Positions 41,663 through 50,231 of a DNA stretch of 64,000 bases are shown in pieces. The stretch is from Tunturiibacter empetritectus (GTDB lineage Bacteria > Acidobacteriota > Terriglobia > Terriglobales > Acidobacteriaceae). The stretch is taken from the NCBI RefSeq assembly GCF_014201375.1, contig NZ_JACHDZ010000001.1, positions 661,206 through 725,205 on the forward strand. Reading direction: 5' to 3'. Positions within the stretch are counted from its first letter, which is position 1; each line of letters begins with the position of its first letter. A model generated the notes under the pieces. The model did no database searches. It was given only the letters and a program-made list of their open reading frames with translations, and was not told where the DNA came from. The position numbers and the translations under genes are program-made.

Positions 41663-44050
41663 CTACTTCAAGCGAGAGCCCAGCGCAATCTCTTCCCCAA
41701 ACGTCGCAAGCACAGGCTTACCGTCTTCGCCGTGCGAGGCGGCCAGCAGCATGCCGTGCGACTCCAGGCCGCGCATCTTGCGGGGAGCGAGATTGGCGAT
41801 GACGACGATCTTTTTGCCAATCAGCTGCTCCGGCGTATACCACTCCGCGATGCCGGAGAGGATCTGGCGTTTCTCATAGCCAAGATCGACCTCGAGGCGA
41901 AGCAGCTTGTCGGCCTTAGGGATGCGTTCAGCGACGACGATCTGCGCCACGCGAAGGTCGATCTTGACGAAGTCGTCGATGGCGATCTGCGGCGTCTCGG
42001 GCGCAGTGCCGGACACGCCGGGCGCAGTGGCGGACGCAGTACCGGAGACGCTCGACTGCGCCGCCGAGTTGGCGAAGATGCCCGAGGCAGCGGCTTCGGT
42101 GTGCGAGGGCGTGCCGGTGCGCTCTGTGCTGATAGCGAGACTGCCAGCGACGGTTGTGCCGGGGGCGACATCAGCAAAGGCCCGTGGGGGCGCACCGGGA
42201 TGCGTGGGGTCGGTCGGGACGGGAGCGGTGTGCGTCGTCGTCTCGTCGACGAAGCGTGAGGGCGCAGGCTGTTCCGGCTTCGGTGCGTTTGGGTTTTCCA
42301 TGTCAATCATGATCTGCGCGAGTCCTCTGTCTGCTCGTGGAAAGATAGGTGCAAGCGTGCCAAGCTTTGTGCCGACTAGACTATTGTCCCACTCCAAGTT
42401 TTGGAGATCACCTTGTTTGGCCGCGGTTTCGATATCCCCAAGGCCCAACTGCAACCAAACCTTCGCAGTGGTTTCAGGTATGACTGGGTAAAGCGCGGCG
42501 GTGATCACACGAAGAGTTTGAGCAACTGATGACAAAAGAGTTCTAAGTTCTCTCTGCGAAAGTGCGTCGTCTTTTTTTGCTAATTTCCACGGAGCCCTCG
42601 CAGTAATCCAACCGTCCGCTTTAGTTACGAGCTCGAGAACCGCGCTAATATAATTTGCGAATATAAGGTTATTGATTCGATGAGTAAGATGCCACGAATG
42701 CGTGTTGAGAAGCGCAGGTACTCCAATCAAATCCGCGAAATTCTCTAGAACCGCAGGATCACGGAAGTCAAGAGCGAAATCCGGAATTATCCCAGAGTTG
42801 TACTTCTCGATCATCGACAGTGTACGGCTGACGAGGTTGCCGTAGCCGTTCGCGAGGTCGGCGTTGTAGCGGGTGATCATCGCGTCGAAGCTGAAGCTGC
42901 CGTCCTGCCCGAAGGGGATCTCGCGGAGAAGGAAGTACCGGAGAACGTCGGCGGCGAAGAGGTCCTGCTCCTTCTTCGTGCTGTCGGGGAATTGCTTCTT
43001 GTAGACTTCCGTGCCGAAGGCGTCGAGGATGGTCTCGGTGCGAACGATGTTGCCCTTGGACTTCGACATCTTGCTGTCATCGAAGAGGAGCCAACCATGC
43101 GCAGTCACGGCCTTCGGTAGAGGCAGGCCGGCGGCGAGAAGGAAGGCGGGCCAGTAGATGCAGTGCTGGCGCGTGATCTCCTTCGCCATCAGATGGAGAT
43201 CGGCAGGCCAATACCTTTCAAACTTCGCAACGTCTTCGGGCGCGTCGCTGCCATAACCGACCGCGGTCATGTAGTTGGCAAGGGCATCGAGCCAGACGTA
43301 GATGACGTGTCTCTGCGTGGTCTCGGAGGCCGCCGGCTCCGGTACGGGAATCCCCCACGTGAAGCTGGAACGGGAGACCGAGAGATCGCGAAGATTACCG
43401 GGGACATAAGGCTTGCCCTGCGCCGAAAGGGCGACGACTTCGCCGCGATCGGTGGCTTCGGCGACGTTGCCGCGAAGGAAGCTGAGGATCTCGTTCTTGC
43501 GGGACTCGGGCTGGATGTGGAGCGTGTCGGACTCGATGAGGTCGATAAGCGGAAGCTGGTACTCGCTGAGGCGGAAGAAGAAGTTCTCTTCGGTGACGGT
43601 CTCGGTGGGCTTGCCGTCGGGGCCGAGGACGCCCGGAGGTCCGTCGACGAAGATCTCCTCCCCGATGGAGTACTGGCCGGTGTAGGTGCTGAGGTAGATC
43701 TGCCCGCGCTGGTGGAGGTCGGCAAACAGGCGCTGAACTCCCTGCTGGTGGCGAGGCTCGGTGGTGCGGATGTAGTCGTCGTAGGTCAGGCCCATGCGGT
43801 CCCAGAGGGTGCGGAACTCAGCCGAGACCTGGTCGGTGAACTGCTGGGGCGGAATGCCGGCCGCGGCGGCGCTGCGCTCGATCTTCTGGCCGTGCTCGTC
43901 GGTGCCGGTCAGGAAGAAGGTGTCCTCGCCCAGCAGGCGATGGCGGCGTGCGATCACGTCGGCCGCAAGGGTCGAGTACGCATGGCCGATGTGCGGACGT
44001 GCGTTGACGTAGTAGATAGGGGTAGTGAGATAGAACTTTTGCTCGGGCAT
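41663..44050 (-). CDS. metG: Methionine--tRNA ligase with C-terminal tRNA-binding domain
   Basis: 795 residues. Class I motifs 'TTPIYYVNARPHIGHAYST' (HIGH) and 'DDSKMSKSKGNIV' (KMSKS) are intact; the knuckle region ('SIGEEIFVDGPPGVLG...TETVTEENFFF') lacks zinc cysteines, so it is the zinc-free type. Residues ~407-583 form the helical anticodon-binding domain, a Pro/Ala/Thr linker spans ~585-690, and ~692-795 is a Trbp111-like tRNA-binding domain ('VKIDLRVAQIVVAERIPKADKLLRLEVDLG'). The DNA encoding the anticodon-binding domain (about 42300-42830) is much less G+C-rich than both flanks and has different codon choice, as if replaced by recombination. Confidence 0.95.
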   Translation of the reverse strand: MPEQKFYLTTPIYYVNARPHIGHAYSTLAADVIARRHRLLGEDTFFLTGTDEHGQKIERSAAAAGIPPQQFTDQVSAEFRTLWDRMGLTYDDYIRTTEPRHQQGVQRLFADLHQRGQIYLSTYTGQYSIGEEIFVDGPPGVLGPDGKPTETVTEENFFFRLSEYQLPLIDLIESDTLHIQPESRKNEILSFLRGNVAEATDRGEVVALSAQGKPYVPGNLRDLSVSRSSFTWGIPVPEPAASETTQRHVIYVWLDALANYMTAVGYGSDAPEDVAKFERYWPADLHLMAKEITRQHCIYWPAFLLAAGLPLPKAVTAHGWLLFDDSKMSKSKGNIVRTETILDAFGTEVYKKQFPDSTKKEQDLFAADVLRYFLLREIPFGQDGSFSFDAMITRYNADLANGYGNLVSRTLSMIEKYNSGIIPDFALDFRDPAVLENFADLIGVPALLNTHSWHLTHRINNLIFANYISAVLELVTKADGWITARAPWKLAKKDDALSQRELRTLLSSVAQTLRVITAALYPVIPETTAKVWLQLGLGDIETAAKQGDLQNLEWDNSLVGTKLGTLAPIFPRADRGLAQIMIDMENPNAPKPEQPAPSRFVDETTTHTAPVPTDPTHPGAPPRAFADVAPGTTVAGSLAISTERTGTPSHTEAAASGIFANSAAQSSVSGTASATAPGVSGTAPETPQIAIDDFVKIDLRVAQIVVAERIPKADKLLRLEVDLGYEKRQILSGIAEWYTPEQLIGKKIVVIANLAPRKMRGLESHGMLLAASHGEDGKPVLATFGEEIALGSRLK

Positions 44051-44109
44051 GGGCCAGAGCCCAGTTTAGCAGGGTGGGGAAACGCCTTTTCCCGCGACGG
44101 AGCGACCGG

Positions 44110-44302
44110 GGGAGCCCAACCCAAAAATAAATCTCAAAAAGTTGGCGTATTTTTGCAGCCGAAAAAGTGACTGCTAAAACACCACGTTTACCACGCAAAC
44201 CACCACAGTTACACCATCAAAAAACCACATCTAAAACGCGCTTTTTCGCAAAAACCCCTGCAAAAACGCGCTCGTTCCCCACCGGAGAAAAAAAGTGCAA
44301 AA
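44110..44302. other. A/C-biased low-complexity stretch between metG and a GntR gene
   Basis: About 190 bases in which the plus strand is rich in A and C, with repeated ACCACG, CCACCAC, CTAAAAC, AAAAACGCGCT and GCAAAAAC motifs. A short frame on the plus strand codes a Lys/Thr/Pro-rich peptide, but it runs into the coding strand of the regulator and lacks a ribosome site, so I do not call it a gene. It may be a repeat family or a spacer with strong strand asymmetry. Confidence 0.5.
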
Positions 44303-45112
44303 CTACCGGCTCAGGTGAGCTTCGTCCTCGGGAGGCGCCGGAACCTCCCCAACCTCCCCTGCGACCCCTGCGACCGGCGCGGCAACCTCGGTCTCCGACT
44401 CCTGGGCGATCCGGGCCAGGTCGAGGTGCTGCTCCATGGCGCGACGGGCCTGCGCGGGATTGTGCGAGCGGATGGCGCGGTAGATCTCGCGGTGCATCTC
44501 AGAGGATTCCTTCAGATCAACCGCGTTCTGAATCGTCTTGCTGCGCCGCTCATAGAGATTGGCGATGATCGTCTCCATCACCGCGGCGAGGATGGGGTTG
44601 GCCGCAGCGCGGGCGATGGCACGATGGAAGCGGACATCGTGAATAAGGTACTCATGAGGATCGTCGAGCGCGGCGTACATCTCGGCAACCTCTTCTGCAA
44701 GCTCTGTGATCTGCTCGTCGGTGGCCCGTTCGGCGGCCAGAGCGGCGAGGTTTGACTCAATGACGATGCGGGCTTCGAACATCTGTCCAGGAAGAAAGCC
44801 ATGTAGAGTGCCGAGGACGGAGAAGGAGCTGGAGTCGAACGAGGGAGGCCCGGAGGCGACGAACGTGCCGGCGCCGTGGCGGCTCTTGAGGACGCCCATG
44901 GCCGCGAGAAAGCCAATGCCGGAGCGCAAACTGGAACGGCTGATCTTGAGCTGGCGAGCGAGGTCGCGCTCAGGGGGGAGCCGGTCACCGGGGCGCACCT
45001 CACCAGAACTGATGAGCAGGCGAATGTGTTCAACGACCTGCATGGTGAGCTGGCTGTGGCTGGAGATCTCCTCGAACTGCTCTTTGACCTCTTTTTTCAC
45101 GCTGAACAACAC
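44303..45112 (-). CDS. GntR/FadR-family transcriptional regulator (FCD domain)
   Basis: 269 residues. Winged helix at ~25-95 ('QVVEHIRLLISSGEVRPGDRLPPERDLARQLKISRSSLRSGIGFLAAMGVLKSRHGAGTFV'), then an FCD ligand domain ('EARIVIESNLAALAAERATDEQI', 'DVRFHRAIARAAANPIL'). The last ~30 residues are Ala/Glu/Pro-rich. FCD regulators usually sense carboxylates or sugar acids. The adjacent transporter gene upstream is of the hexuronate type, so the target may be that gene; this is context inference. It is read in the same direction, 60 bases after the transporter. Confidence 0.9.
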   Translation of the reverse strand: MLFSVKKEVKEQFEEISSHSQLTMQVVEHIRLLISSGEVRPGDRLPPERDLARQLKISRSSLRSGIGFLAAMGVLKSRHGAGTFVASGPPSFDSSSFSVLGTLHGFLPGQMFEARIVIESNLAALAAERATDEQITELAEEVAEMYAALDDPHEYLIHDVRFHRAIARAAANPILAAVMETIIANLYERRSKTIQNAVDLKESSEMHREIYRAIRSHNPAQARRAMEQHLDLARIAQESETEVAAPVAGVAGEVGEVPAPPEDEAHLSR

Positions 45113-45172
45113 TCCTTTGGGCCTTATTTGATGAAGGGTAACACGGTGGTGAGGCGTGGGTTCGGGTCGGGG

Positions 45173-46516
45173 TTAGGCGGTTTGCCGTCCCGCAAGGCGC
45201 GGGACCAGGAGCTGAAAGATCAGGAGGGCAATGACATAGGCGAGGCCAGCCATCATGAAGATCAGCAGGGGGTGGAGAGAGAAGTAGTGAGAGACAAGCC
45301 AGGTGAAGCCCGCGCCGCCGAGGGCTCCGGCAGCCCCGCCGATGCCGACTACGGTGCTGACGCCGGTTGAGGGGAACATGTCGGTTGGCGTGGAGAAGAG
45401 GTTCGCAGACCAGCCCTGATGCGCGGCGGTGGCGAGACAGAAGAGGCCGATCGCAGGCCAGGCATTGCTGGGAAAGAGCGTGTGCATGTGTGGGACGAGC
45501 ATGATGGGAGTGACGCACAGGGCGCAGAGAAAAAGCGCGAACTTGCGTCCGGAGTTGACGCTGTGGCCGTGCTTCATGCGGAAGCCGGAGAGCCAGCCCC
45601 CGGCGATGGAGCCGATGCTCGCGGCGGTGTAGATGACGATCAGAGGATATTTGACGTGGCTTAGATTGAGGCCGTAGTTGTCGTTGAGAAACTTGGGGAG
45701 ATAGAAGAGATAGAACCACCAAATGGGGTCAGTGATGCCTTTGGCGATGCAGAAGGCCCAGAAGCCGCGGTGGCGGAGGAGGATGGGATAGATGGAGCCG
45801 CCCTGGGTGACGGGGGCGAGGTCGGACTGGGTCTCGGTTTGGGTCGCGGCGCGGCGGAGTTTGTTGTAGGGGAAGAGGAGCCAGACAACCGCCCAGATGA
45901 GCCCCATGGAGCCGGTGCAGATAAAGGCTGCATGCCATCCCCAACGGGCGGCGACGGCTGCTATCAGGACTGGTGCGATGAAGGCGGAGGCGTTGGAACC
46001 GGAGTTGAAGAGACCGGTTGCGAGGGCGCGCTCTTCGGAGGGAAACCACTCGGTGGTGGCCTTGATGGCGGCGGGGAAGTTGCCGGATTCGCCGAGGCCG
46101 AGGAAGATGCGGGCGATGCAGAAGCCGGCGACGCTGGCCACTATGGAGTGGCTGATCGAGGCACATCCCCAGATCAGGATGGCGAGGGCATATCCGGTTT
46201 TGGTGCCGAGCTTGTCGATGATGCGGCCGGCGAAGAGGAAGCCAACGCCATAGGCGATCTGGAAGCAGATGAGGATGCGGCCGTAGTTGATGTTGTAGGC
46301 GGTCTGATGGGCGGCGTCGATGCCGGGAATCCAGCCCATGAAGTCGAGGTGGAGGAGCGGCTCGATGAGGGAGAAAACCGAGCGGTCCATGTAGTTGATG
46401 GTGGTGGCGAGGAAGAGAAGACCGCAGACGAGCCAGCGGATGTTGGATCTCTCCGGAGCGGCGGTGGTGAAGCCCGAATCAGGCAGGCTGGCAGTGTTGA
46501 TCGACATTAGTTGCAA
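45173..46516 (-). CDS. MFS transporter, anion:cation symporter (hexuronate/ExuT-like)
   Basis: 447 residues with 12 predicted membrane helices. The family marker 'INYMDRSVFSLIEPLL' (ExuT-type INYxDR) is at residues ~40-55, and 'ARIFLGLGESGNFPAAIKATTEWFP' gives the ACS-family signature in helix 4. Likely substrate classes are hexuronates, glucarate or other sugar acids with protons. Start uncertain: ATG at 46516 or the MSIN four codons on. It probably forms an operon with the following GntR gene. Confidence 0.9.
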   Translation of the reverse strand: MQLMSINTASLPDSGFTTAAPERSNIRWLVCGLLFLATTINYMDRSVFSLIEPLLHLDFMGWIPGIDAAHQTAYNINYGRILICFQIAYGVGFLFAGRIIDKLGTKTGYALAILIWGCASISHSIVASVAGFCIARIFLGLGESGNFPAAIKATTEWFPSEERALATGLFNSGSNASAFIAPVLIAAVAARWGWHAAFICTGSMGLIWAVVWLLFPYNKLRRAATQTETQSDLAPVTQGGSIYPILLRHRGFWAFCIAKGITDPIWWFYLFYLPKFLNDNYGLNLSHVKYPLIVIYTAASIGSIAGGWLSGFRMKHGHSVNSGRKFALFLCALCVTPIMLVPHMHTLFPSNAWPAIGLFCLATAAHQGWSANLFSTPTDMFPSTGVSTVVGIGGAAGALGGAGFTWLVSHYFSLHPLLIFMMAGLAYVIALLIFQLLVPRLAGRQTA

Positions 46517-46735
46517 CTCCAGCGGAAATATACGTCTGACGTGTGCTCTATTTGCGCCCGATTTGGAACAAGGGGTGTCGAGGATGAGGATAGTCTGTGT
46601 TGGGCAGTAGGTGTCAAGCGCCCGTTCTGACGAAGGGGAAAGATCATTTTTGATTACAAATAGCGTTGATCAGGGTTGAAGGGAGTAATGCTCAGAGACA
46701 AACGCGAATTGGGTGACTGAGGGCAAGACTGGTTT

Positions 46736-48025
46736 ATGGATGGGCGCAGAGCGAAGCACGATATCATCGCTGACGTGGCTAAGGATTTCAGGACGGCTGA
46801 GGCTGAAGTTGCGCAGATGATGGTGCGGATGCGGGCGGGCGATGTTCGCGCTCTGGCCCGGGCTGTCTCTCTCGTGGAAGATGGTGGGGGAGCGGAGTTG
46901 CTTGAGGCCTGCCGTGAGTTTGCGGGGATATCGCTGCGGGTGGGCGTGACGGGACCTCCCGGGGCGGGGAAGAGCACGCTGGTAGACCAGATGGTGAGGT
47001 GGCTGCGGCACGAGGGACAGAGTGTAGGGGTTGTCGCGGTGGATCCGTCGAGTCCTTATACGGGTGGGGCGCTGCTGGGAGACAGGATTCGGATGCAGGG
47101 CTTTGCCGGGGATGACGGGGTGTTTATCCGCAGTATGGCTTCGCGTGGAGCGGTGGGTGGGGTGGCGCGCGCGGCTGCGGATGTCTGCTCGGTGATGGAG
47201 GCGGCGGGGCGACAGACGATTGTGATTGAGACGGTCGGCGTGGGGCAGGATGAGGTCGATGTGATTGGCCTGGCGGATATGACTGTGCTGGTGCTGGTGC
47301 CGGGGATGGGGGATGAGGTGCAGAGTCTGAAGGCCGGCGTGATGGAGGTCGCGGATGTGTTTGTTGTGAATAAGAGCGATCGCGGCGGCGCGGAACTGGT
47401 GGAGCAGGAGATCGTTGCGATGCAGGGCTTGGCGATGGAACGCGGAGAGTGGGTTCCTCCGGTTGTGCGGACGGTAGCGACGACCGGGGAAGGTGTGCAG
47501 GAGTTGATGGAGACGGTGAGGCGATGTGCCGTGGAGAAGGGCGCGCGCAGAGTAAGGCTCGAGGACGCTGCCGGGTCGAGGGTGCTGGGCCGGGACGGTT
47601 TGGGCGGCTTGCGGCTGGACCATCTGGGTGTAGCGGTGAAGAGTATTGCGGGGGCGCGTGGATTTTATGAGGCGCTGGGGCTGGTGGTGAGTCATGAAGA
47701 GACCGTGCAGCACGAGCAGGTGAAGACGGCGATGCTGTCGCTGGGCGAAAGCCGGATTGAATTGCTGGAGGCGACTGAGGCAGACTCCGTGATTGGGAGG
47801 TTTTTGGCGAAACGGGGCGAGGGACTGCACCATATCGCCGTGCATGTGGATGGGATTGATGCAATGTTTGCGCGGCTGATGAAGCAGGGTGTCAGGTTGG
47901 CGAGCAATGCGGTGAGGGTGGGGGCTGGCGGGCATCGGTATTTTTTTGTGCATCCGGCCAGCACGGGGGGCGTGCTGCTGGAGATAGTTGGGGATGCAGT
48001 TGGACTGGATGAAGGTGGGGCGTGA
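46736..48025 (+). CDS. MeaB-type GTPase fused to methylmalonyl-CoA epimerase
   Basis: 429 residues. Residues ~25-285 are a MeaB/ArgK chaperone GTPase: Walker A GPPGAGKST (71-79), 'GVVAVDPSSPYTGGALLGDRIRM', 'TIVIETVGVGQDEVDV', and NKSD for guanine recognition. From ~residue 290 a glyoxalase-fold epimerase follows: 'LRLDHLGVAVKSIAGARGFYEALGL', 'GEGLHHIAVHVDGID', 'LLEIVGDAVG' with metal His/His/Glu. The two activities act around methylmalonyl-CoA mutase: one protects or loads it, the other epimerises its substrate. The mutase is not in the window. The fusion couples to tsaB by overlap. Confidence 0.9.
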   Translation: MDGRRAKHDIIADVAKDFRTAEAEVAQMMVRMRAGDVRALARAVSLVEDGGGAELLEACREFAGISLRVGVTGPPGAGKSTLVDQMVRWLRHEGQSVGVVAVDPSSPYTGGALLGDRIRMQGFAGDDGVFIRSMASRGAVGGVARAAADVCSVMEAAGRQTIVIETVGVGQDEVDVIGLADMTVLVLVPGMGDEVQSLKAGVMEVADVFVVNKSDRGGAELVEQEIVAMQGLAMERGEWVPPVVRTVATTGEGVQELMETVRRCAVEKGARRVRLEDAAGSRVLGRDGLGGLRLDHLGVAVKSIAGARGFYEALGLVVSHEETVQHEQVKTAMLSLGESRIELLEATEADSVIGRFLAKRGEGLHHIAVHVDGIDAMFARLMKQGVRLASNAVRVGAGGHRYFFVHPASTGGVLLEIVGDAVGLDEGGA

Positions 48026-48693
48026 TGCGGTTTTTGATGATTCATACGGCGGGCGGTGAGGGTAGTGTTGCGCTGGGGGATACCGAGATGGCTCGGGCGA
48101 TCGTCGCTACCGAGGTGTTGCCGGGGAGGAGTTCGTCGGAGCTATTGGTACCTGCTGTGCGGCGTTTGATGACGGAGAGTGATTGGCGGCCGAATGGGTT
48201 GACGGCGGTGGTGGTGGTGTATGGGCCGGGATCTTTTACTGGGGTGCGAGTGGGTGTGAGTGCAGCTAAGGGGCTGAGCGAGGCTGGAGCGGTGCCGCTG
48301 ATTGCGGTGTCGCGGCTGGCGCTGCTTGCTGTCTCTGTCGATGGCGGGGAGCAGAGGGTGCATGCGGTTCTGGATGCTGGTCGCGGGGAGTTTTACTACG
48401 GGGAGTATGTGGGGAGGCGATGCGTGCGGGAGGTCTTGATGAGCGCGCAGGGTGTGATGATGGCGGCTTCGGGTGGTCTCGTGGTGGCCTGTGAACCGAA
48501 GGTGGCGGAGGCTTTGGCGGAGTTGCTACCGAAGCTGGTGGATGAGCCTTTGGCCGGAGATGCTCTGCCGTTTGCGGTGGAGCGGGTGGAGTCGGGGCGA
48601 TTCGAGGATGTGGCTACGCTCGATGCGAATTATCTGAGACGAACCGACGCGGAGATATTTGCGAAGCCTGCCGCTCCTCGAGCGGCTCGATGA
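48025..48693 (+). CDS. tsaB: tRNA threonylcarbamoyladenosine biosynthesis protein TsaB
   Basis: 222 residues from the ATG at 48025, whose A is the last base of the previous TGA; GGTGGGG lies upstream. 'MIHTAGGEGSVALGD' and 'VVYGPGSFTGVRVGVSAAKGL' are TsaB hallmarks of the inactive-kinase-fold partner of TsaD. TsaB, TsaD and TsaE together make t6A37 in ANN-decoding tRNAs. Followed by rimI with an ATGA overlap, a standard pair. Confidence 0.92.
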   Translation: MRFLMIHTAGGEGSVALGDTEMARAIVATEVLPGRSSSELLVPAVRRLMTESDWRPNGLTAVVVVYGPGSFTGVRVGVSAAKGLSEAGAVPLIAVSRLALLAVSVDGGEQRVHAVLDAGRGEFYYGEYVGRRCVREVLMSAQGVMMAASGGLVVACEPKVAEALAELLPKLVDEPLAGDALPFAVERVESGRFEDVATLDANYLRRTDAEIFAKPAAPRAAR

Positions 48694-49184
48694 GTTCCGC
48701 TGGTTATCGGATTCGAGCAGGTAATGCCGGGGATCTTGTTGGTGTGATGCGGCTAGACAGGGCTACGCCCGAGGCTCCGCATTGGTCGGAGGGAGAGTAT
48801 GCGGCGATTGTGAGTTCGGATGGATCTGCTGAGGCGGTAGTGATGCGGTGTCTGTTCGTTGCGGAGGTAAAGAGAAATTTGCTGGGGTTTGCGGTGGGGA
48901 AGGTTGTTGTTTCGGGAGCTGTGAGGTTGGCGGAGCTGGAGAGTGTGGCGGTGAGTGCGTCGGCGCGGCGAGTGGGTGTGGGGAGGGCGTTGTGCGAGGC
49001 TGTCATCTCCTGGTGCAGGGACCGCGGGGCGACGGAGATGGAACTCGAGGTGAGGGCGGGAGGCGTGGGGTCCGTTGCTCTTTATCAAAGGCTGGGATTT
49101 GCTGTCGTTGGCCAGCGCGGTGGCTATTATCGAGATCCGACGGAGGACGCGTTGCTGATGCAGTTGAGGTTAGCGGGAGACTAG
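48690..49184 (+). CDS. rimI: RimI-like ribosomal-protein alanine N-acetyltransferase
   Basis: 164 residues. The GNAT acetyl-CoA site 'ESVAVSASARRVGVGRALCEAVI' and 'VALYQRLGFAVVGQRGGYY' are typical. RimI acetylates the N-terminal Ala of ribosomal protein S18; in TsaB-linked homologues it may modify other targets. ATGA overlap with tsaB makes co-translation probable. Confidence 0.88.
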   Translation: MSSAGYRIRAGNAGDLVGVMRLDRATPEAPHWSEGEYAAIVSSDGSAEAVVMRCLFVAEVKRNLLGFAVGKVVVSGAVRLAELESVAVSASARRVGVGRALCEAVISWCRDRGATEMELEVRAGGVGSVALYQRLGFAVVGQRGGYYRDPTEDALLMQLRLAGD

Positions 49185-49269
49185 TAATCCACATTGCGGG
49201 TGCTGATTCGGCTGTGATAGCGTGTCGGCCATCAGTGCGAATGTCGTCTGTTGCTGGAGGTACTCTCAC

Positions 49270-49488
49270 GTGCAAACTGGCAAGTTCACCGAGCTGCCCC
49301 ATCCTGCGTCGTTTCCTTCCATTCAACAATTAATGCAAGAACATAGCCTTTACGATCGCAGGCTGGATACGCTGCGGTCCAAGTTATTTCTCACCGACTC
49401 GGAGCAGTTGGAAGAGGTAAGACTAAAGAAGCTGAAGCTGAGTTTGAAGGATGAGATGGAACGGCTTCGGCGTCTGGGAGCATCCTAA
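49270..49488 (+). CDS. Small DUF465/YdcH-like protein
   Basis: 72 residues from a GTG at 49270 with GGAGG nine bases upstream. The helical hairpin 'HSLYDRRLDTLRSKLFLTDSEQLEEVRLKKLKLSLKDEME' has the DUF465 pattern (HxxLDxxIxxL...LKKxKLxLKDxI). Function unknown; homologues are small cytoplasmic coiled coils. It is 85 bases after rimI and before psd. Confidence 0.8.
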   Translation: MQTGKFTELPHPASFPSIQQLMQEHSLYDRRLDTLRSKLFLTDSEQLEEVRLKKLKLSLKDEMERLRRLGAS

Positions 49489-49580
49489 GGTTTTACGCCG
49501 GTTGTTGGTATGGAGGCGACAGGCCGGAGTGGGGCTGCGCTCGGGGCTGAGGTGTGCGTGGCCTTATAATCGAGTCACTT

Positions 49581-50231
49581 ATGGTGCGAGACGGTTTTTT
49601 CTATGCCTTAGGGCTCGGGGTTGTGGCGGCGGCGCTCTGGTATCTGAACATGCCGATTGCGTTAGTGGCGCTACCGGTGGTGCTGGCGGCCTTCTTTTTG
49701 TGGTTTTTTCGCGATCCTAACAGGACGATTCCGCAGGCGCCGGGACAGATTGTGTCTCCTGGCGACGGTGTGGTGACAGAAGCGGAGTGGATCGAGACGA
49801 TTAGCGGGAGCCGGTTGCGGCTCAGCATCTTTCTGAATGTCTTTGATGTGCATGTGAACCGGTCGCCGGTGGGCGGAGTCGTGAAGGTATGCGAGTTTCG
49901 CAAGGGCGAATTTATGAATGCAATGAAGCCGGAGTCGGTGTTGAACAACGAGCAGACTCTGATCACGATCGATGCCGGTGGATATGAGGTCAGCTTCAAG
50001 CAGATCGCAGGACTGTTGGCGCGGCGCATCGTTTGTAATCTAAAGGTGGGCGACCGGGTGGAGCGCGGACAGAGAATCGGACTTATAAAATTTGGGTCGC
50101 GGGTAGATGTGCTGATGCCGGCAGCGGCGAATTTGAAGGTGAAGACGGGGGCTCGCGTGAAGGGTGGGTCGACCGTGCTGGCCGTGCTCCCCGAGCAATC
50201 GCTAAGAGACACGACTGCAGTGGTGGCTTGA
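49581..50231 (+). CDS. psd: Phosphatidylserine decarboxylase proenzyme
   Basis: 216 residues from the ATG at 49581. A membrane helix pair (residues ~5-40) precedes 'FFRDPNRTIPQAPGQIVSPGDGVV', 'LSIFLNVFDVHVNRSP' and the self-cleavage site 'GLIKFGSRVDV' (FGS in place of the common LGS), as in the short Psd/archaetidylserine decarboxylase branch. It cleaves itself to create a pyruvoyl Ser and makes phosphatidylethanolamine. The stop overlaps pssA by three bases. Confidence 0.93.
   Translation: MVRDGFFYALGLGVVAAALWYLNMPIALVALPVVLAAFFLWFFRDPNRTIPQAPGQIVSPGDGVVTEAEWIETISGSRLRLSIFLNVFDVHVNRSPVGGVVKVCEFRKGEFMNAMKPESVLNNEQTLITIDAGGYEVSFKQIAGLLARRIVCNLKVGDRVERGQRIGLIKFGSRVDVLMPAAANLKVKTGARVKGGSTVLAVLPEQSLRDTTAVVA

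Noticed and set aside
44167..44568. Histone H1-like Lys/Pro-rich peptide on the plus strand
   Set aside because: It continues antisense into the GntR coding region and lacks a ribosome site; low-complexity DNA explains the composition.
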